Source: Faecalicatena contorta (GTDB taxonomy: Bacteria; Bacillota; Clostridia; Lachnospirales; Lachnospiraceae). From it: a stretch of 64,000 nt of DNA. This document shows positions 61,510-64,000 of this stretch, one piece after another. The stretch is from positions 37,931 through 101,930 of the forward strand of contig NZ_JAFBIX010000009.1 of the NCBI RefSeq assembly GCF_021531895.1, written 5' to 3'. Position 1 is the stretch's first letter, and each line of letters starts with the position of its first letter. The notes beneath the pieces were generated by a model. The model saw only the letters and a list, made by a program, of their open reading frames with translations, had not been told where the DNA came from and made no database searches. The translations under genes were made by a program, and so were the position numbers.

Positions 61510-62616
61510 TTATTTTTCAAAATCAAATCCCTGGAAATTGCAGACTCCTGTATATTTTTTTACAGTTTCTTTTCCATCCAGTACACGGGCTGCACCGGAA
61601 GCCATAGCCTCCATCTCAAACTCACCCGGATACGCACTGACAGGTGCGATCCATTCGCAGGTATCTTTGATCTGGGCAACCAGCCCTTCATTATACACCA
61701 TTCCTCCGCCAAGCAGAATGCCTTCTACCTTACCATGCAATACGGTTGCCATGGAGCCGATACATTTTTCAATCTGATAGATCATGGTATTCCACAGCAT
61801 CTCCGCATACCGATCTCCGTTTTCCGCCCGCTTCGTAAGCTCAATTGCGTCAGAGATTCCAAGGTGATTGACAAACCCACCGTTTCTTGTGCAAAGCTGT
61901 TTCACTGTTTTGATATCTTTATCCGCACAGTATTTCAAAAGATCCGCAACTGCAATACTTCCGCATCTGGTCGGAGCCATTGGTCCTTCTCCTCCCACAA
62001 TATCAAATCCATCCACCATCTTGCCTTTTCGATGAGCAGATACAGAGATTCCTCCACCGATATGACAGACTACAAAATTGCATTCTTCGTACTTCTTTCC
62101 CATCGTTTCTGCATGACGAATCGCTGTTTCCTTCAGATTTAATGCGTGAAGATGTACTCCCCGATATACTCCTTTGATACCGGTCAACCGCGCCAGATCC
62201 TGAAGTTCATCGACATCCGGTGGATTCACTACATAGGCCTTCGCACCATACGTCTCTGCAAACTCATGGGCAATGCTCGGTCCCAGACATGCCGGGTGGA
62301 TTACTCCATTGGCTGCACGGATAGAGTGTTCCAACACAAGTTCGTCAATCTCGTAAGTACCGCCATCCATGGCGAGCAAACCGCCACCTCGCCCCACACA
62401 TGCATCCAGGCCTTCCAGATCCACCTGATTTTCCTTCAGTAAATTTTCAATCGTTTCTTTTCTGTATGTAAGCTGCTCTCCCAGTGACTTATATTGTGCC
62501 AGCACTTCAGCATCATGACTGACATTTGCAGAATACAGCTTTTTCTCTCCCTCGAACAGTGCAATCTTTGTAGAGGTGGAACCAGGGTTTACCGTAAATA
62601 CTTTATAAGCGTTCAT
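61510..62616 (-). CDS. Butyrate/acetate kinase family enzyme
   Basis: The enzyme converts an acyl phosphate and ADP to the acid and ATP. The 368-residue ASKHA protein matches butyrate kinase: VFTVNPGSTSTKIALFEGEK, ACVGRGGGLLAMDGGTYEID, CHIGGGISVSAHRKG and GGEGPMAPTRCGSI. It also has EGILLGGGMVYNEGL. It could accept the acyl phosphate made by the Pta-family enzyme of the ACP-thiolase operon, which shares the same operator. AAAGGGACAGG precedes the ATG. It follows the OFA transporter. Confidence 0.9.
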   Translation of the reverse strand: MNAYKVFTVNPGSTSTKIALFEGEKKLYSANVSHDAEVLAQYKSLGEQLTYRKETIENLLKENQVDLEGLDACVGRGGGLLAMDGGTYEIDELVLEHSIRAANGVIHPACLGPSIAHEFAETYGAKAYVVNPPDVDELQDLARLTGIKGVYRGVHLHALNLKETAIRHAETMGKKYEECNFVVCHIGGGISVSAHRKGKMVDGFDIVGGEGPMAPTRCGSIAVADLLKYCADKDIKTVKQLCTRNGGFVNHLGISDAIELTKRAENGDRYAEMLWNTMIYQIEKCIGSMATVLHGKVEGILLGGGMVYNEGLVAQIKDTCEWIAPVSAYPGEFEMEAMASGAARVLDGKETVKKYTGVCNFQGFDFEK

Positions 62617-62628
62617 AATCCTGTCCCT

Positions 62629-63882
62629 TTATTTTCTGCACTTCTCTTCTTCAGCTTTTACAAATCCCGGTTTTGCAAGAAGTGCAAATGCGATCAATCC
62701 TACTAACATCAGCACCGCACCACAGATATACGGAATTCTGTAGCTTCCTGTCATTCCATAGAAGATAGCAAAGAATGCAGGTCCAACTGCTCCAACTGTT
62801 TGAATCATTGGCTGAATAATACCATATCCATTTGCAAAGCTGTCACCAAATTCTTCGATACACAGAGATGCCGGCCAGTTTGCTGCACCACCTACAACCA
62901 TACCGATACATACCAGTGAAAGCCATACACAAACAGTATTACCTGTCAAGTTCAGAACCATTGCAAGAATTCCAAATACATAAGATGTATAAGCGGCTTT
63001 TCTTGCTCCGATCTTAGAGTCAAGTACACCACAAAGATAAGAACCAGGCAAAGCAAGAAGACCGGATGCAAGCATCATCATTCCTGCTGTTGCCGGATCG
63101 AATCCAATCTCAAGAAGTCTTGGGAATAACTGTACCATCAATCCGCTGGCAAACAAAAGCTGTAATCCCAATGTCACACCGTGAATCCAAACCTGAGGAG
63201 TCGCAAGAAGTTTTTTTGTTGTCCAGATACTTTCTTTATTAAATCCTTTTTCTTCTTCCCCTTCAATATGCATTCCATTATCCGGAACAAATCCTTTTTC
63301 AGCCGGATTATCTGCAAGAAATATAACCAGAATAATCAATGCTACAACAAATACTGCGATAAACGGAACAAAACCACCGAGAGATCCCATAGCTGCATAA
63401 CCAGCCTGATACATCATCGTAGCAACACCGGAACAAAGCGGAATACCCATTGTTACAATTCCCATAATAATACCTTTTCTCTTCGGAAACCATCTTGCAA
63501 TCATAACCGGTGCCAACTGATAACCAAGTGCACATGAAATACCATTTGCAACAATCAGGCAAACTGCAAACAACCAAAGGTTTGTTGTTACACCCATTCC
63601 AACAACGCCTGCGATCCAGATAATACCACAAATAATACTTAACTTTTTAGCGGATGTCTTTGTAGATAACTTACCAAATACAAATCCGGCAACTACATTT
63701 GCGATTGCGCCAAGAGAAATAAAACTGGTCAACATTGCTGCATTCCATCCTCTCAACTCTGATAATGTTCCAGATGCTGCATTCATCGCACTACCTACAG
63801 CTGTAGCAGTAAAATATGCAAGAAAACCATAAAGAATCAGCGCCCAGCCTTTTCCATAACCTTTTTTAACTTTCGTTTCCAT
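62629..63882 (-). CDS. MFS transporter, OFA family (second copy)
   Basis: The 417-residue protein has twelve helices (LILYGFLAYFTATAVGSAMN..., PVMIARWFPKRKGIIMGIV, YLCGVLDSKIGARKAAYTS). It is OFA/MFS-like and clearly related in layout to the carrier at 52045-53307. The start at 63882 is chosen over an upstream ATG because AAGAGG lies directly before it. It is co-transcribed with the kinase and probably carries an acid substrate or product of the pathway. Confidence 0.87.
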   Translation of the reverse strand: METKVKKGYGKGWALILYGFLAYFTATAVGSAMNAASGTLSELRGWNAAMLTSFISLGAIANVVAGFVFGKLSTKTSAKKLSIICGIIWIAGVVGMGVTTNLWLFAVCLIVANGISCALGYQLAPVMIARWFPKRKGIIMGIVTMGIPLCSGVATMMYQAGYAAMGSLGGFVPFIAVFVVALIILVIFLADNPAEKGFVPDNGMHIEGEEEKGFNKESIWTTKKLLATPQVWIHGVTLGLQLLFASGLMVQLFPRLLEIGFDPATAGMMMLASGLLALPGSYLCGVLDSKIGARKAAYTSYVFGILAMVLNLTGNTVCVWLSLVCIGMVVGGAANWPASLCIEEFGDSFANGYGIIQPMIQTVGAVGPAFFAIFYGMTGSYRIPYICGAVLMLVGLIAFALLAKPGFVKAEEEKCRK

Positions 63883-63948
63883 ACCTCTTTTTCCTTTCTG
63901 TATGACCATTTTTCTTAGATTCAAATCGCGATTTTCTTTCATGTATTT

Positions 63949-64000
63949 AGAATATAAAATTTTAATTCTTTCCTCAACTTTTCTATTTCCTCATATATAC
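63949..64000 (-). promoter_or_regulatory. Promoter of the OFA-kinase operon with partial shared operator
   Basis: On the minus strand TTGAGG (63972-63977), a 17-base spacer and TATTCT (63949-63954) form the promoter. Eleven bases upstream, CCTCATATATAC (63989-64000, plus strand) matches 8 of the 12 visible bases of the aldolase-operon motif. The rest of the motif lies beyond the window edge. Confidence 0.55.

Noticed and set aside
45632..63882. Anaerobic phloroglucinol degradation cluster
   Set aside because: Thiolase and butyrate kinase fit, but no phloroglucinol reductase, dihydrophloroglucinol cyclohydrolase or triacetate lyase is visible.
1..64000. CRISPR arrays, tRNA/rRNA genes, known riboswitches or prophage genes
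   Set aside because: No regularly spaced repeats, cloverleaf-like or rRNA sequences, recognisable riboswitch cores or phage structural genes were noticed by reading; short ncRNAs could be missed without a covariance search.

Overview
The window reads as chromosome of a spore-forming, anaerobic, low-to-mid GC member of the Clostridia, most like a gut Lachnospiraceae. The reasons are a spoIIR gene, a SPOCS/LysM spore-type protein, a dnaE-pfkA pair, DUF1934 beside murI, DUF3794 and DUF5107 proteins, Gram-positive AGGAGG ribosome sites, and radical-SAM and Fe-S flavin enzymes. No rRNA, tRNA, CRISPR, phage or intact insertion sequence was seen.

Layout. 1-5.7 kb: the end of a sugar ABC uptake locus (lipoprotein binding protein cut by the window edge, AraC regulator, DUF5107/TPR protein), a thiol peroxidase (bcp) and an XRE-cupin regulator facing its own perfect palindrome. 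5.8-18.4 kb: mostly housekeeping genes (pseudouridine synthase, NSS transporter, exported trigger-factor-like PPIase, cardiolipin synthase, DUF1934, murI, pfkA, dnaE, cvfB). 18.5-20.8 kb: a decayed sugar locus in which a truncated malG-type permease and a truncated DUF4091 gene meet at one junction, followed by an acyltransferase and a uroD-like stub. 20.8-35 kb: acyl-ACP thioesterase, cation diffusion facilitator, spoIIR, GntR, ispE, SPOCS/LysM, malQ, plsC, pncB, ddl, murF and a HAD phosphatase. 35-45.6 kb: radical SAM protein, frameshifted degV, a MerR-controlled DapB-like reductase, a dnaK paralogue with a tiny ORF and an HD protein, DUF6282, TetR with a deleted antiporter, and an alpha/beta hydrolase.

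45.6-64 kb is the most interesting part: a large catabolic island under one PRD-type (BglG/LicR-like) regulator. A seven-gene operon (class II aldolase, Fe-alcohol dehydrogenase, MFS, 2-hydroxyacid dehydrogenase, OYE-type flavin/Fe-S reductase, OFA-family MFS, ThuA-like) diverges from the regulator. A second operon encodes an acyl carrier protein, a thiolase, a DUF35 Zn-ribbon/OB partner and a phosphotransacylase. A divergent FGGY kinase lies beside it and an Sfp-type phosphopantetheinyl transferase lies just beyond. A third operon encodes an OFA-family MFS and a butyrate-kinase-family enzyme.

Two of these operon promoters carry the same 21-bp motif exactly 11 bp upstream of a TTGWGA -35 box with a 17-bp spacer. 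A third partial copy in the same phase runs off the right window edge. This ties the pieces into one apparent regulon: uptake by MFS carriers, reduction/oxidation, phosphorylation and aldol cleavage, plus a thiolase - phosphotransacylase - kinase branch that could make ATP. The substrate cannot be read from the sequence.

A second shared regulatory element was found. Near-identical promoters with paired GTATAC hexamers lie in front of cvfB and of ispE-gntR, consistent with an autoregulated GntR/FCD repressor.
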